Translations under genes and position numbers: made by a program
Part shown: one piece after another, positions 1 to 11,968 of the stretch
How the letters are laid out: each line of letters begins with the position of its first letter
Position numbering within the stretch: position 1 is the stretch's first letter
Source: Purshia tridentata
Taxonomy: Eukaryota; Streptophyta; Magnoliopsida; Rosales; Rosaceae
DNA length: 64,000 nucleotides
Direction of reading: 5' to 3'
Assembly (NCBI GenBank): GCA_003254885.1
Contig: QANT01007646.1
Span: 124,001 to 188,000, forward strand
The notes under the pieces: generated by a model
Database searches by the model: none
What the model saw: only the letters and a program-made list of their open reading frames with translations
Told to the model about the DNA's origin: nothing

Positions 1-3000
1 AAGACAATTTTCCTGTCAGTTCACTTTTTAAAAACCCAAAGGCTATAATACCTTTTTTTTTTTAACTGCAATTTTTTATTTCCTACATCTAAATAATTGC
101 TACTGTCAAATAGTAATTATTTTCACTTTGCAAAAAAAAAAAAAAAATAAGGCAGCTTATACAAATCTCACAGTTTTTGTTTTTGCATAAAAACATCAAA
201 AATAGCATAAAACAAAAAAATGAAGTTTGTTTTTTTTTTTTNTTTTTTTTCCCACATCTAGAGAACAATTAGGTATTGTAACTACATGTAATTCTTACTG
301 TCCAACGGTAGCACTCACCTAATTGTTACTGTCTAATGGTAACAATTACCTAATTCTTACTGTCCGACAGTAGCAATCACCTAATTGTTACCGTCCGACA
401 GTAGCAATCACCTAATTGTTACCGTCCGACAATACCAATCACCTAATTATTACTGTCTGACAATAACAATCAATGTTAGTTTATTGTTAGTATGACAATA
501 ACAATCACTTTATTATAACAATCATGTATTATTACTATCATACAAGAAAGACTTATGAAACTTTAAATAATATAATCATGATCCAAGTAATATTATACAA
601 CATAATGAGATAAAAAAGAAAAAGAAAAAAATACAACGAGCTTAATTAGATGTTCGGCTATTACTATTCTTATCATAATCAAAAGCTTTCTAGGCTTGTC
701 TTCTCTACCCATGCTTCCCTTGAAGTATATTAAACCAACATTAAGTACTCTTATTTCCAAGAATGAGAAAAACAGTGAGGACCAATTACCATTTGCCTAA
801 AAAAACCACTCACTAAATCAAGATGAGGTATTTCAATAAGACAGTAGACATGAAAAAATCTTAAAAGTGATAAATTCAGACCAAATGATACAAAACATAA
901 AACAATGAAAGCAAAATTTCTTTATGCTTCAACCCAAAACCCAGATCAGTTCATCAAAGTAAAAGCAAAATTTCTCTCTACTTCAACCCAAAACCCATAT
1001 CAGTCCATGTTGGCTTCATGCCTTACCACCAACACCTAAAATCCACTCATCCAAATACCAAAAGTCCATTGGTTTGTTAAATAAGTTTCTGCAATGTGGC
1101 TTGCAATAGCAAACAATTGATACAAGTCTACAATTTAACCACACCAGTTGGCAAATAATGGGTATAAAGTCTGTACAAGCTCATTGGCATAAGGCGTGGA
1201 GTCCACAACGTGGCTTGCAATAAGGATAAATATATAACCCATGAAACTAGAAAGAACATTAGCTTTTTTTGAAATATTACAAATGCACAAATTGTAATCC
1301 AATTCATGGATTAATTTAGAAGCATTTGATCCTTCACCGATCAAATACTAGACCCAGGATTAAGTACACCTAGAAAACATTTGAGTTGCATGTATAACAA
1401 AGAAAAGCAAAAGCAGACCAAGTCACAAAAAGAACTTATTATCAAATGCTAATTATTGATTGATCTACTGGGATATAAGCACTTTTTAGAGGTGTAATCA
1501 AAACCCAGAAAACACATAAACAGATTGTTGAGGTTTGATTTCAAACTACAAGCTTGAGAAATAAGTTAAATACTTGGAATTGCTTGCGTTTTCTGAGCCT
1601 GGAACTCCCACTTGAGCAATCAAAAAGATGAGAAAAATGGTCTAAAGCACCCATTCTAGCTAGTTACGAATCGCTTTTGCTATGGCGCAGATTGAACCAA
1701 AACAGGAGACACAACAAACTAACAAGTGTGAGACATTAAAAGAAGGACCCAAAATTCAAAAATATCCCAAAAGCTTTTGATTCAGATATTTTAGACACAA
1801 AACAACTGCACAATGGGCATAAGACCTTGGGGGCTCCTCTGCTTTTCTGAGCAAATGCTCTTTCAGAAGCTCTCTCTCTCTCTTAAAAGGATCTAGATCA
1901 CCCAAATGGTCCATCAAAAGATCTAGGTCGTCTAGTTGTCACTGACAGCCTACTACAAAGGTTTAATTTGTGGATCGTGGCCAAAGGCGAGCACGAAGAA
2001 ATGGTTTAGCCACCATCATGGCCGGACGGTGATGATGTATCAAGGAGAGAGAGAGTGATTGTGAAAAGAGAGAAGAGAGAAAGATGCTGAGTTTGAAATG
2101 GGAGAAATGAGAGTAATGAGAAATGGAGTGGGATAGAGACGGAGAAAGAGACGGAAAAAAATGAAGTGAACCGGGCAACAGAAAAAATTGGGCCAAAAGC
2201 AATTCATGTGGACTCACTAGGAAGCTCAATAAAAAAATGGACTTTAGAAGAATTAGGTGGCCCAAACTGGGGTTATCAATAATTAACTCATTTTTGTACA
2301 GCTCTTATGTTAATGTAATTTTCGAAAAACAATGACAAATGAAGTGATTACAGCTCGTAGTTGGTTGATCGACACCCCATATAGATCAATTGGTAACTTA
2401 AAATTAGATCGTGTGAAATATTTTCTTCCATGTTAAATTGTTTATTATTTAATACTTTTGATTTATGGTTAAAAATATTCACGATATTGTCGATGTATAT
2501 GCCGAAATATCCGTAATTTCATTCACCAATATTTAAATATGGGCGGTAATTGATATTTCTCTGTTATCTGTATATGTCAACAAAATTGTATAAACATTTT
2601 GAAATTTTGAGAAGAAAAAGAGGAATAAGATGAAATCAAACTGATTTCCGTCCTAATTAGATCAAAACTCATCTACTGACCCTAATTAATCAACAATAAA
2701 CCAATAAAAGAATAAAATCTAACATAATTTTCTTTACACAAAAATATCGAAATCGATATATTTATAAAATTGAGTATTGATGTTTAAAAAAATTTCGATA
2801 TTTTGCAATGAGTTGGCTTTTTTACATGCAAATGGCCCTTACTAATTTTGCTAATAAAATAATTTCACAAGTTTAGCAATACACTGTACATAGTACGTAG
2901 AAGAAGGAAAAAAGAAAAAGCTATAAAATCATTGCTCAGTAGTCAGTCCTCTATTTCGTGATTAAAGAAGTGATAACACAATTATCCTTAACCCATTACT

Positions 3001-3559
3001 TATATAATAGTCCCCAAGGCATCATTATGCAACATGATCCTCGATGACACAATAAAGTGAAAAATCAATTTCCCAGAAGCCAGTCAACATGACAATTTTG
3101 GGGTGACATTATCAAATTCCAAAATTGAGAAAATTTCAGAAAATTTCAGAAAAGTTCGTGACTCTGAACCCCATGGGCCCTGGCCCATTAGAACATTTTA
3201 AGAAAGGCGCAGAAAGAACCTTTCAGACTATCAGATGCATTTTCTTTCCGTCAAAAACAAATAAAGAGTTTCTTGGCCAAAAAAAAAAAAAAACAAATAA
3301 AGAGTTTTAAGAATCTTTAGAAAGATAGAATGAGAGAGAAAGGGAACAGAAACACACACCTGGGTCCTGTGCCGCAGCATGCGGCGTCGTTTCTGCCAAA
3401 ACCTCTTTCCGGTCCATTTCTTCATGCACCATCACCATACGCTCCCCAAGTCCACTCCCAACACTAAAAAACCCCACCACAAACACAATCCCAAAACTAA
3501 GAAAAATAAAAATAAAAAGCCACTCACACTTGTTCTTTCCAGTACCTCCGACCTCTCTC
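1..3559. other. AT-rich intergenic region upstream of the LRR kinase gene
   Basis: No gene could be supported here. The open frames are short, lack family-like composition and have no convincing splice context. The stretch holds long A and T runs, one ambiguous base at 242, a 31-bp minisatellite at 289-474, and scattered GATATTTCG-like AT-rich repeats around 2470-2800. Around 1840-2260 there is a purine-rich (GA) block on the plus strand that might be a remnant of a dispersed repeat or a 5' region of something transcribed leftward. I see no coding signal that decides this. Confidence 0.6.
289..474. repeat. 31-bp minisatellite, six tandem copies
   Basis: Six consecutive 31-bp units can be laid out by eye, each beginning TAATTNTTACTGTCC or a close variant and ending with CAATCACC or similar. 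The units contain a short inverted motif (ACTGTCCGACAGT in the best copy). Units three, four and five are most alike. Diverged half-copies appear near 95-120 and after 480. It does not overlap any gene. Confidence 0.85.
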
Positions 3560-6500
3560 ATGGCAACGGCTACTTTATTCTTAGTCCTCATCGCAGTGGC
3601 TTCCTTCACCACCACCTTAACGTCCGCTCAACGACCAAGTAGTGACACACAATCAGAGATCCAAGCGTTAACGTCCTTCAAGCTCAATCTCCACGACCCG
3701 CTCAGCGCCCTGGACGGCTGGGATACGTCCACGCCATCAGCCCCCTGTGACTGGCGTGGCATTGTCTGTTACAACAACCGAGTTCGCGAGCTCCGCTTGC
3801 CTCGACTCCACCTCGCTGGCCGACTCAGTGACCACCTCGCTAACTTACGCCAGTTGCGCAAGCTGAGCCTCCACAGCAATAACTTCAACGGCTCTATACC
3901 TCCCTCTCTTTCTCAATGTGCTCTGCTACGCGCCGTTTACTTGCACGGCAACTCACTCTCCGGTAATCTCCCGCCGTCGATCCTCAACAACCTCACCAAC
4001 CTCCAAATCCTCAACGTCGCTCACAACTTCCTCTCCGGCGAAATAACTGGCTACATTTTACCCAGCCTCCGGTATCTCGACCTTTCGTCGAACGCATTCT
4101 CCGGACAAATTCCGGCGAACTTCTCCGTCAACTCGCAGCTCCAGCTCATAAATTTTTCTTTCAATCAGTTCTCCGGCGGGGTTCCGGCGACCATCGGAGA
4201 GCTTCAGAAGCTCGAGTATCTATGGCTGGACTCGAACCGGTTGCACGGGACGCTGCCTTCGGCGATTTCCAACTGTTCCTCGCTCATACACTTGAGCGCC
4301 GACGATAACGCGCTCAGAGGTTTGGTTCCAACGACGATCGGAGCGATGCCGAAGCTTGAGGTGGTTTCGCTGTCACGAAACGAGTTGTCAGGGTCGGTCC
4401 CCACGTCTGTGCTGTGCAATGCAAACAATGCCCCTTCCCTGAGGATCGTAGAGCTCGGATTTAATGCGCTCACGAGCATCATTGAGCCGCCAAACACAGT
4501 AAGGTGTAGGAGTATTTTGGAGGTTTTGGACCTTCAAGGCAATCAGATTAACGGCGTGTTCCCATCTTGGTTGACAAACGTGACAACCATAAAGCTTCTA
4601 GATGTTTCTGGAAACTTGTTTTCAGGTACATTGCCTGCTGAAATCGGCAGTCTTTTCCAGTTAGAGGAATTTCGGGTGGCGAATAATTCACTAAGCGGTG
4701 AAGTTCCTAGTGAGATTGCGAAATGTAGTTTGTTACAGGTTCTTGATCTTGAAGGTAACCGATTTTCGGGTCAAGTTCCTTCATTTTTGGGAGGAATGAG
4801 GACCTTGAAGGAGTTATCTATGGGTGGGAATTTGTTCTCCGGTACCATTCCGTCGAGTATGGGGACACTTTTGGATCTCGAATCGTTGAACTTGAGCAAT
4901 AATAATCTGACCGGGAAGGTTCCAGATGGGCTCATGCAACTAAGCAACTTGACTAGTCTAAACCTGAGTCACAACAAGTTTTCGGGTGACGTTCTGCGAA
5001 ATGTAGGAGAGTTGAAGAGCTTGCAGGTTTTGAATTTGAGTAATTGTGGGTTTTCAGGCAGCGTTCCTGCGAGTATTGGAACTTTGATGAAACTTACCAC
5101 ACTGGATTTGAGTAAACAAAAGCTTTCTGGGGAGCTGCCGGTTGAGATATTTGGTTTGCCAAGTTTACAAGTGGTTGCTTTGCAAGAGAACCGCTTATCT
5201 GGGGATGTCCCTCAAGGTTTTAGTAGCTTGATTAGTTTAGCTTACCTAAACCTCTCTTCCAATGCCTTTGCTGGTGATATTCCGGCCACTTACGGATTTC
5301 TTCGGTCATTAATTGTTCTGTCTTTATCCAAAAATCGTATTTCGGGTACAATCCCACAAGAGCTTGGAGATCTTGGGAATCTTAAAGTGCTTGAGCTTCG
5401 TTCTAATCAATTAGGGGGCAAAATTCCAGGTTCTATCTCTGGCCTGTCTCATTTGAAAGAGCTTGATTTGGGTCATAATAAGTTAACAGGTGAAATCCCA
5501 GAGGAGATTTACAAATGCTCTTCTCTGACTTATCTGTTTTTAGATGGGAATCAACTTTCAAGCCACATACCAAACTCTTTGCCCAAGTTATTGAACCTTA
5601 CGGTGGTAAATCTTTCCTCCAACAGGTTGAGTGGAGCCATCCCTGCAAATATTTCTCTCATCCCTCACTTGAACTACTTGAATTTGTCTAACAACATCCT
5701 TGCTGGCCAGATTCCAAAGCCACTGAGTTCTCAGTTCAATGATCCTTCTGTGTTTGCAATGAACCGGAATTTATGTGGGAAACCATTGAATAGAGAATGT
5801 GCAGATGTGAGAAGGAGAAAAAGGAACAAGTTGATTATGTTAATTGGTGTGGCTGTGGGTGGAGCTTGCCTTCTGGCACTGTGTTGTTGTAGCTATGTCT
5901 ACAGCCTCTTGCGATGGCGTAAGAAGCTTAGAGAAATGGTAATTGCGGGGGAGAAGAAGCGTGGCAGCCCGGCTCGTGCAAGCTCAGGAGGATCTCAAAG
6001 GGGTCGTGGAAGTGGGGAAAATGGAGGGCCAAAACTAGTCATGTTCAGTACCAGGATTACGCATGCAGAGACATTAGAAGCAACAAGACAATTCGACGAG
6101 GAAAATGTGTTGAGCAGGGGAAGATATGGACTAATATTCAAGGCCTCATTCCAAGATGGAATGGTGCTTTCAATTCGACGCCTTCCTGATGGTTTTCTTG
6201 ATGAAGGGGCTTTTCGCAAAGAAGCCGAAGAGCTTGGCAAGGTGAAGCATCGGAACTTAACAGTTTTGCGAGGCTATTATGCAGGCCCTCCTGATGTGAG
6301 GCTTCTTGTATACGATTACATGCCTAATGGAAACTTAGCTACTCTACTCCAAGAGGCCTCTCACCAAGATGGTCATGTACTAAATTGGCCAATGCGTCAC
6401 CTCATTGCACTTGGCATTGCTCGTGGTTTGGCGTTCCTGCACTCTGTCTCAATGGTACACGGCGATTTGAAGCCACAAAATGTTCTTTTCGACGCTGATT

Positions 6501-6979
6501 TCGAAGCCCATTTATCCGAATTTGGACTAGACCGATTAACCATAGCGACACCAGCAGAAGCTTCCTCATCTTCTACCCCAATTGGGTCCTTAGGCTATGT
6601 CTCACCCGAAGCAGCATTAACAGGGCAAGCAACAAAAGAAGCCGATGTGTATAGTTTTGGGATTGTGTTGTTGGAGATATTAACTGGAAGGAAGCCAGTG
6701 ATGTTCTCTCAAGACGAAGACATTGTGAAATGGGTCAAAGGGCAGTTACAGAGAGGTCAAATTTCAGAGCTGCTCGAGCCTGGGCTACTTGAGTTAGACC
6801 CCGAGTCATCGGAGTGGGAAGAGTTCTTGCTTGGAGTGAAAGTGGGGCTTCTTTGCACAGCTCCTGATCCGCTTGATAGACCATCCATAGCCGACGTCGT
6901 TTTCATGCTTGAAGGTTGCCGGGTCGGACCTGACATCCCATCGTCGGCCGATCCAACTTCACTTCCTTCCCCAGCCTGA
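3560..6979 (+). CDS. LRR receptor-like serine/threonine kinase, At4g36180 type
   Basis: Intronless 1,139-residue plasma-membrane receptor kinase. The ATG at 3560 is chosen because it opens directly into a signal peptide (about residues 1-24). An LRR N-terminal cap with a CDWRGIVC motif follows, then an uninterrupted run of more than twenty plant-type leucine-rich repeats with many N-glycosylation sequons. A transmembrane helix lies at about 758-784 and a cytoplasmic kinase domain at about 850-1125. The conserved ends (YYAGPPD, DPESSEWEEF, GCRVGPD) match the Arabidopsis At4g36180 group and the length fits that family. Kinase motifs are degenerate. The ATP-binding lysine position reads LSIRRL, with Arg873 in place of Lys. 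The catalytic loop reads HGDLKPQN, a non-RD form (His967-Asp969). The DFG motif reads EFG (Glu987). It is therefore probably a weak or pseudo-kinase that signals by scaffolding; that is inference. Its ligand is unknown. Confidence 0.95.
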   Translation: MATATLFLVLIAVASFTTTLTSAQRPSSDTQSEIQALTSFKLNLHDPLSALDGWDTSTPSAPCDWRGIVCYNNRVRELRLPRLHLAGRLSDHLANLRQLRKLSLHSNNFNGSIPPSLSQCALLRAVYLHGNSLSGNLPPSILNNLTNLQILNVAHNFLSGEITGYILPSLRYLDLSSNAFSGQIPANFSVNSQLQLINFSFNQFSGGVPATIGELQKLEYLWLDSNRLHGTLPSAISNCSSLIHLSADDNALRGLVPTTIGAMPKLEVVSLSRNELSGSVPTSVLCNANNAPSLRIVELGFNALTSIIEPPNTVRCRSILEVLDLQGNQINGVFPSWLTNVTTIKLLDVSGNLFSGTLPAEIGSLFQLEEFRVANNSLSGEVPSEIAKCSLLQVLDLEGNRFSGQVPSFLGGMRTLKELSMGGNLFSGTIPSSMGTLLDLESLNLSNNNLTGKVPDGLMQLSNLTSLNLSHNKFSGDVLRNVGELKSLQVLNLSNCGFSGSVPASIGTLMKLTTLDLSKQKLSGELPVEIFGLPSLQVVALQENRLSGDVPQGFSSLISLAYLNLSSNAFAGDIPATYGFLRSLIVLSLSKNRISGTIPQELGDLGNLKVLELRSNQLGGKIPGSISGLSHLKELDLGHNKLTGEIPEEIYKCSSLTYLFLDGNQLSSHIPNSLPKLLNLTVVNLSSNRLSGAIPANISLIPHLNYLNLSNNILAGQIPKPLSSQFNDPSVFAMNRNLCGKPLNRECADVRRRKRNKLIMLIGVAVGGACLLALCCCSYVYSLLRWRKKLREMVIAGEKKRGSPARASSGGSQRGRGSGENGGPKLVMFSTRITHAETLEATRQFDEENVLSRGRYGLIFKASFQDGMVLSIRRLPDGFLDEGAFRKEAEELGKVKHRNLTVLRGYYAGPPDVRLLVYDYMPNGNLATLLQEASHQDGHVLNWPMRHLIALGIARGLAFLHSVSMVHGDLKPQNVLFDADFEAHLSEFGLDRLTIATPAEASSSSTPIGSLGYVSPEAALTGQATKEADVYSFGIVLLEILTGRKPVMFSQDEDIVKWVKGQLQRGQISELLEPGLLELDPESSEWEEFLLGVKVGLLCTAPDPLDRPSIADVVFMLEGCRVGPDIPSSADPTSLPSPA

Positions 6980-8586
6980 TTTTTTTATTATTCTTCTTTT
7001 GTAACATAAAAGACGCATTAACGCTTTTGATTAATTTAGTTCTAATTTCTACGATTGGTTGGTGTTTATTCCATCTTCCTACTTTTGCTCAACTACATAA
7101 TCTTGACCTGACGGCGGCGAGGGACCACTTCATGGCTAAACTAAGATTTCCACCTTCCTCACGAGGCAGTGACTTATGAGTTATGAGGACTCATAAGGGT
7201 CCCTTTCTATTTTTTTATGTTCTTTATTCATTTTCCCGCCTAATAGATAATATTCAATCAGGATAAGCCACGTGGCATGTTCGGAAGAGTGGGAAAGTAG
7301 CCGTTAATATGACGTTTGGGAGGCAGAAGGCGTCTTTTATCGGAAAAGGTGAGGGGGCGTCAGGATCTGTGTATGTGTCGGATGCCTTTAGATACTTTGG
7401 GCCTTGCACATAGGTTTTTATTAGCAAAGTGTAGACGTTGACCAGCACGTGGCCCCTAACTGGCCAAATTGAAACTCGATGTGAATTGTGAAATTTTTCT
7501 TCTTCTTTTTTTTGGGAAAATGTTTTTTTTTTTTTTTGGTCTTTAAAGGGGGTATGGGAGCAATAATATGATGGCACGGGAGCTTGTATGGTTCTGGGTC
7601 CCACTGCATCAGACTGAATCACTGAGTACAGTATTAAAGATCACAGGTGATAATAGAACGTTGCAGAGTACGTGAATGAGTGAACAGTTTTTTAGTGTTA
7701 AAAGTAAACTAAAAAAATACTTGTGATTTCAGTATTTGCCCAATAAAATAAGAAATGAGACCAGACACCGCATTTAATCGGGTCATGAAAATGAACAAGA
7801 GCAACTGTATACTACCATTCAAACTATGAAGACATGCCATTCTCACTTCCATTTCATAACTCAGCCCCCCACGACGACCCTACCCGTCAGGCCTCTGATT
7901 GACACCAGCATTGGGTCGGGTGCTGACCCACAGTGGCTATGGGAATTGGGAACAACTACTCACACACAAAGCTGCTGTCTATTTATATATTCATCTACCG
8001 TAATAAAAGCTGATAGCCTGATACAAAAAAAAAAAAAAAAGCTGGTACAAAAGATATATTCACAGGCTCGTATCAACTGTAAACTCACGGACCATTTCGA
8101 GCCAAGGGAATGAATGAAACCCGACTAAAACATGCAGTTTTACCTGTGGAATAGCTCGACTAAGTTTCATCTTAATCACAGATTCACACCAGCTCAATAA
8201 TCTCAAATCCAGAATACAGACCACCACAGATAACTAAGGACCCCATTTCGTATTACCTCTATATCAATATCTGTATGTCACCTATTAAACACATGCTCTC
8301 ATGGCACCTCAGTTATCATTTAGTAGCAGTCCTTCAGTTATAATACAACAAATGAGTATGGCTAAATCAAACACCGTATGTGAAGAAGTTTGTTTATAAA
8401 AATGGCGGCAGAGTAAGCCTGCCTCGTTTTTCCTTTAGTAACGTACAGACCTACACTACCTGTAGGTATTTATGCATACAAGAGTATTACAAATACACAA
8501 TCAATTATCAAAGAATGAAACGATGAAATTTTAATTTGACTGTTTAGTATGTACAAAGGAAAGGAGAAAACGACTACATATTCTAT
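6980..8586. other. Intergenic region between convergent genes
   Basis: The LRR kinase 3'UTR starts here (TTTTTATTATTC just after the stop), and the right end should carry the 3'UTR of the leftward hydrolase gene. Between them are A and T runs (about 7520-7540 and 8025-8040) and short spurious frames. No further gene, RNA or mobile element was recognised. Confidence 0.6.
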
Positions 8587-8767
8587 TCAGACAGATGTCA
8601 AACCTTCAGGAAAGGATTCACTGTCAGGGTCAGGTGAAAGTAATCTACGGCAAGCATAAAGAACAGCTTTAAGGAAACCGTCGGGGTTGTCTATGAATAC
8701 AAAATGCCCGCCCTGCAATTATTTATCAGGAAATTTTGTTAATCAAAACCAATAGATCATATGCACC

Positions 8768-8798
<31 letters not shown>

Positions 8799-11700
8799 AA
8801 CCGACCTCAGGAACCCTGACTATCTCACATGGGACCTTCATTTGCTTGCAAGCTTCTTGAGCCCCTTGGTAGTTCATCCAGTCTTGATACCCATAAATAA
8901 AAGTAGTCGGCACTTTCCACTCTGATGCACTATATAAAAAAGAGAGCAACATGTAATCAGTTCACTAACTTGCAGCTCTTCTGAGTTAAAGATGGATCAA
9001 AAAAAAGCCCAAAGTTTTTTACTTCAGAGGTAGTTAAATGCATGGCTGTTTAAGGTTTTGTTCAACAACATCTTATGTGAAATTGGGCTCAAAAGAAAAG
9101 GAAAAAACATAATTGATATTCATCATATTCTAGGAAAGGTTTGTAAGACAATTAAGTTTCTTAGTTTCCACTACATTTTATTGGACTGTAATATAAATCT
9201 GACTAGATTCAGGGTTTTAACAGTTTACATTTTGATCCAGACTTTGATTCCCTTCTGTCTGCAATAAACCCATGTATCATCTCAAACAGTTATATTATTT
9301 GGTACAATCATGGGCTATGATAAACTCGCAGGGACTAACCAAGGAAGCCTCCTTAACATTGCAACTTAACCAAATCAATTTCATTTAACACAGAAAAGAT
9401 AATTAAGTAGGATTATCAAACCTGTGAAGAAGGGGCATCCGAGCAAACGCTCCAAAAGAAAATATATATTTTAAGCAGAGCTCTCCACTAGCTTTGGCTG
9501 CTAAAGTGTGGTACACATAATCTTCAATTGAAAAAGAAAAACCATCAGATATATTAAAAGTAGGATATGTATGTGCTATACACAAACAACTTGATCTTAA
9601 GCAACCTGTTAACAGTTGGGATTCCTGTTCGGTTAATGTGGCCCCTTCTGAATAACCACGAAATCTAGCATTGGTGTAAGTCCGAACAAGATTTGGACCC
9701 AAAGGCCCTAACCCTCTGCAAAAATAGTTCAAAAAATTAGATCTAAGAACTTTTATAATAGGAACCACCTCTTTCTCTGTTTCATCCCTAATCTTTTGGA
9801 AGGAATAGATTCCAACCTGCACCAAAGGCCCCAAAGGCATAGCGTGAATGAGAAAAATTAATTGCTCTCTAAGACATATAATGGTAAAAGATTCAAAGAC
9901 CTTAAAACCTTATCAACCAAACATAAAATGAAGTGTGCATCAGCATGACACCAGAAACACAGAGAAGTTTTCCAGTTTTTAAAATTTATAAATCATCTTA
10001 ATCTTCACTATAATAAAGATAACTCTCTTTGCAAATTTTGATATAGAAATGTCAACTACACCCTTAACATTTTCTATCATTTTAACTAGACAGAAACACT
10101 AGACAGTAGATGCAACTAGTGTTACATCACATGAAGCTATCCACGAGATAAGGTCTTAACACCTAGTAGAAATACATTCACAAAGATGAAAATGCATATT
10201 ATCTGTGTGTGTGCATGGTTGTGGGTGTATGTCTTTATTGTGCTCGGTGTGCAAATACCAGCTCAGAAACCTGAACAGAACGCGACATCCATAACCAGAG
10301 ACTATGCATGAAAAGGATAACTTCAATTATTGAACTGTAAATATGGACCTTGCATAATATCATTTTGCAAGTTGGATTATACGTAAGGGTGAAGGAGAGA
10401 AAAAATATATATCTACCTGACTAGCTTCTGAGGAGTAAAATTAGACTCCCACAAATGGTTAAAAATTGCTCCTTTCCACGTAGATTTGAACTGCATAATC
10501 CGCTCAGCCTTTGCATCTGACTCTGATGAGAACCCAGCAGGTCCCACTAAAATTAAATGCTTAATGTGCTCCGGATACTATTACATAAATAAGACCGAGA
10601 TCACAAATACAAATAATGCCATGGTCATGGTTAGATTCAATGATCAATATGGAATAAGATATATACCTTCAGTGCATACTTAGCTGCAACATACCCACCA
10701 AATGAATGCCCAAGTAATACAAAGTGGCTGAGGTTTTTGGCTTTTCGCCATTCCTCCAAGGAATCAATGAACCATGCCTCAGTTTCTGCATTACCAATTC
10801 CAAGTTTAAATAAAAATTGAAGATATATAATAATATAATGTATTGTTACTCTAGTAAATTACATTATCCATACTTTCATATCAACTACAAAAAGTAACTA
10901 TTGACAATTGGCACAGCAAGTAAAATACACATTAATTGAAAAAAAGAAAGTAGTATCATTTATGGCGTTGATATTAATATTCAATGACAGCGTAAAATCA
11001 CCTTCAGTGCTTTTGCATGTAAAATCAGGCCTGCTTGAACCGCCCCAACTGCATAGAAGATTAAACATGGAATTTGAGCGCAACAAAAGTCTCAAATATT
11101 TCACAAAGTATAACAAGAAACTTATGCGTATTATGCAGTTTTGAGCATCAGCTGTAAGAAAGGGAAAGAACCCAAAAGATATCTTCAATGCAATTAGCGG
11201 AATGAACTCAAAGCAAGCCAGAGTTGAGAAGAACATAGCAAGAGATTTAATATATAAGCTCACCCTAGTTGATCAATGGCTATGACCCTGAACCGCTTGG
11301 CAAGGGCTTCAAAATTTCTAAAGAAGAAACCTTGAGAAGCACCATATCCGTGAACCATAACAAGAGTAGGAGCATCATCATTGCTTTCAAACGAAACCGT
11401 GTTGATAAACCTATCCTCATTGCTTGCGGATCGAAACCACTTGACTTTGGACCCCGGCGGCCCAGATCCTATATTCACCCGCTCTTGAACATAAGGAGTC
11501 CTGCAAAATTCGAGCAATTTGCATCATTCCTCAAAATTCAACCTTTTAAAAACCGTCCAATTCAACAAAATTCATAAGAAGTATGAGAAGTTGGGCCACT
11601 TCAATTTCAAATTATGGTTCTTATGAATGAAATTTAGTAGCTCCGGAAAAATTAAAATTTCAAAACTGTCATAGTAACGGCAACAAAATTCCTGGTTTCC

Positions 11701-11968
11701 ATTTCCGTACTTATTCTACCAATTAACAATTCTGCGACAAGATAGAGAAAGGTGATTACTTGACTAGAGAAAGGAGCCGCTTCTCGGCAGCAATGATTTG
11801 ATCGGTGGAGGTGGGGATCCAACGGAGGACAGAGGGCCACAAGGATTTCGAGTTTAATTTTGGTGAAGTAGCAGCGGAAGCAGAAGCGGCGGCGGCGGCG
11901 GAGGATTTAAGATCGGTGGACCTGCTGATTTCCTCGGCCATTCTCAACGAAATTCGACGCAGGTTCAT
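8587..11968 (-). CDS. CGI-58-like alpha/beta hydrolase / lysophospholipid acyltransferase (At4g24160 type)
   Basis: Nine coding exons on the minus strand: 11760-11968, 11264-11500, 11002-11048, 10667-10785, 10417-10577, 9606-9715, 9422-9521, 8806-8929 and 8587-8712. All introns are GT-AG and they join in phase to give 410 residues, close to the Arabidopsis protein. The start (MNLRRISLRMAEE) matches the family N-terminus. The alpha/beta-hydrolase core includes VMVHGYGASQG and the nucleophile elbow GHSFGG (Ser192). The HX4D acyltransferase motif near the C-terminus is HFVFID (His372-Asp377). In Arabidopsis this protein is described as a lysophosphatidic acid acyltransferase with lipase and phospholipase activity that affects lipid homeostasis; function here is inferred from that family. 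A (CT)n microsatellite lies just inside the intron-8 donor. A G-box (CCACGTGT) lies about 130 bp upstream of the start, near 12097. Confidence 0.95.
8770..8799. repeat. (GA)n microsatellite in an intron
   Basis: An almost pure GA run (CT on the transcribed strand) inside intron 8 of the hydrolase gene. It starts within about ten bases of the 5' splice site. Length variation is likely between accessions. Confidence 0.85.

Noticed and set aside
1135-2265. Minus-strand frames of 69 and 100 codons
   Set aside because: Low-complexity Ser/Leu/His-rich translations from GA/CT tracts, with no domain, start context or splice structure.
3530-3559. Earlier TTG start for the LRR kinase
   Set aside because: Plant nuclear genes start at ATG, and the ATG at 3560 begins the signal peptide.
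4204-4497. Antisense frame inside the LRR kinase gene
   Set aside because: Shadow of a strongly coding strand; the repeats on the plus strand explain the openness.
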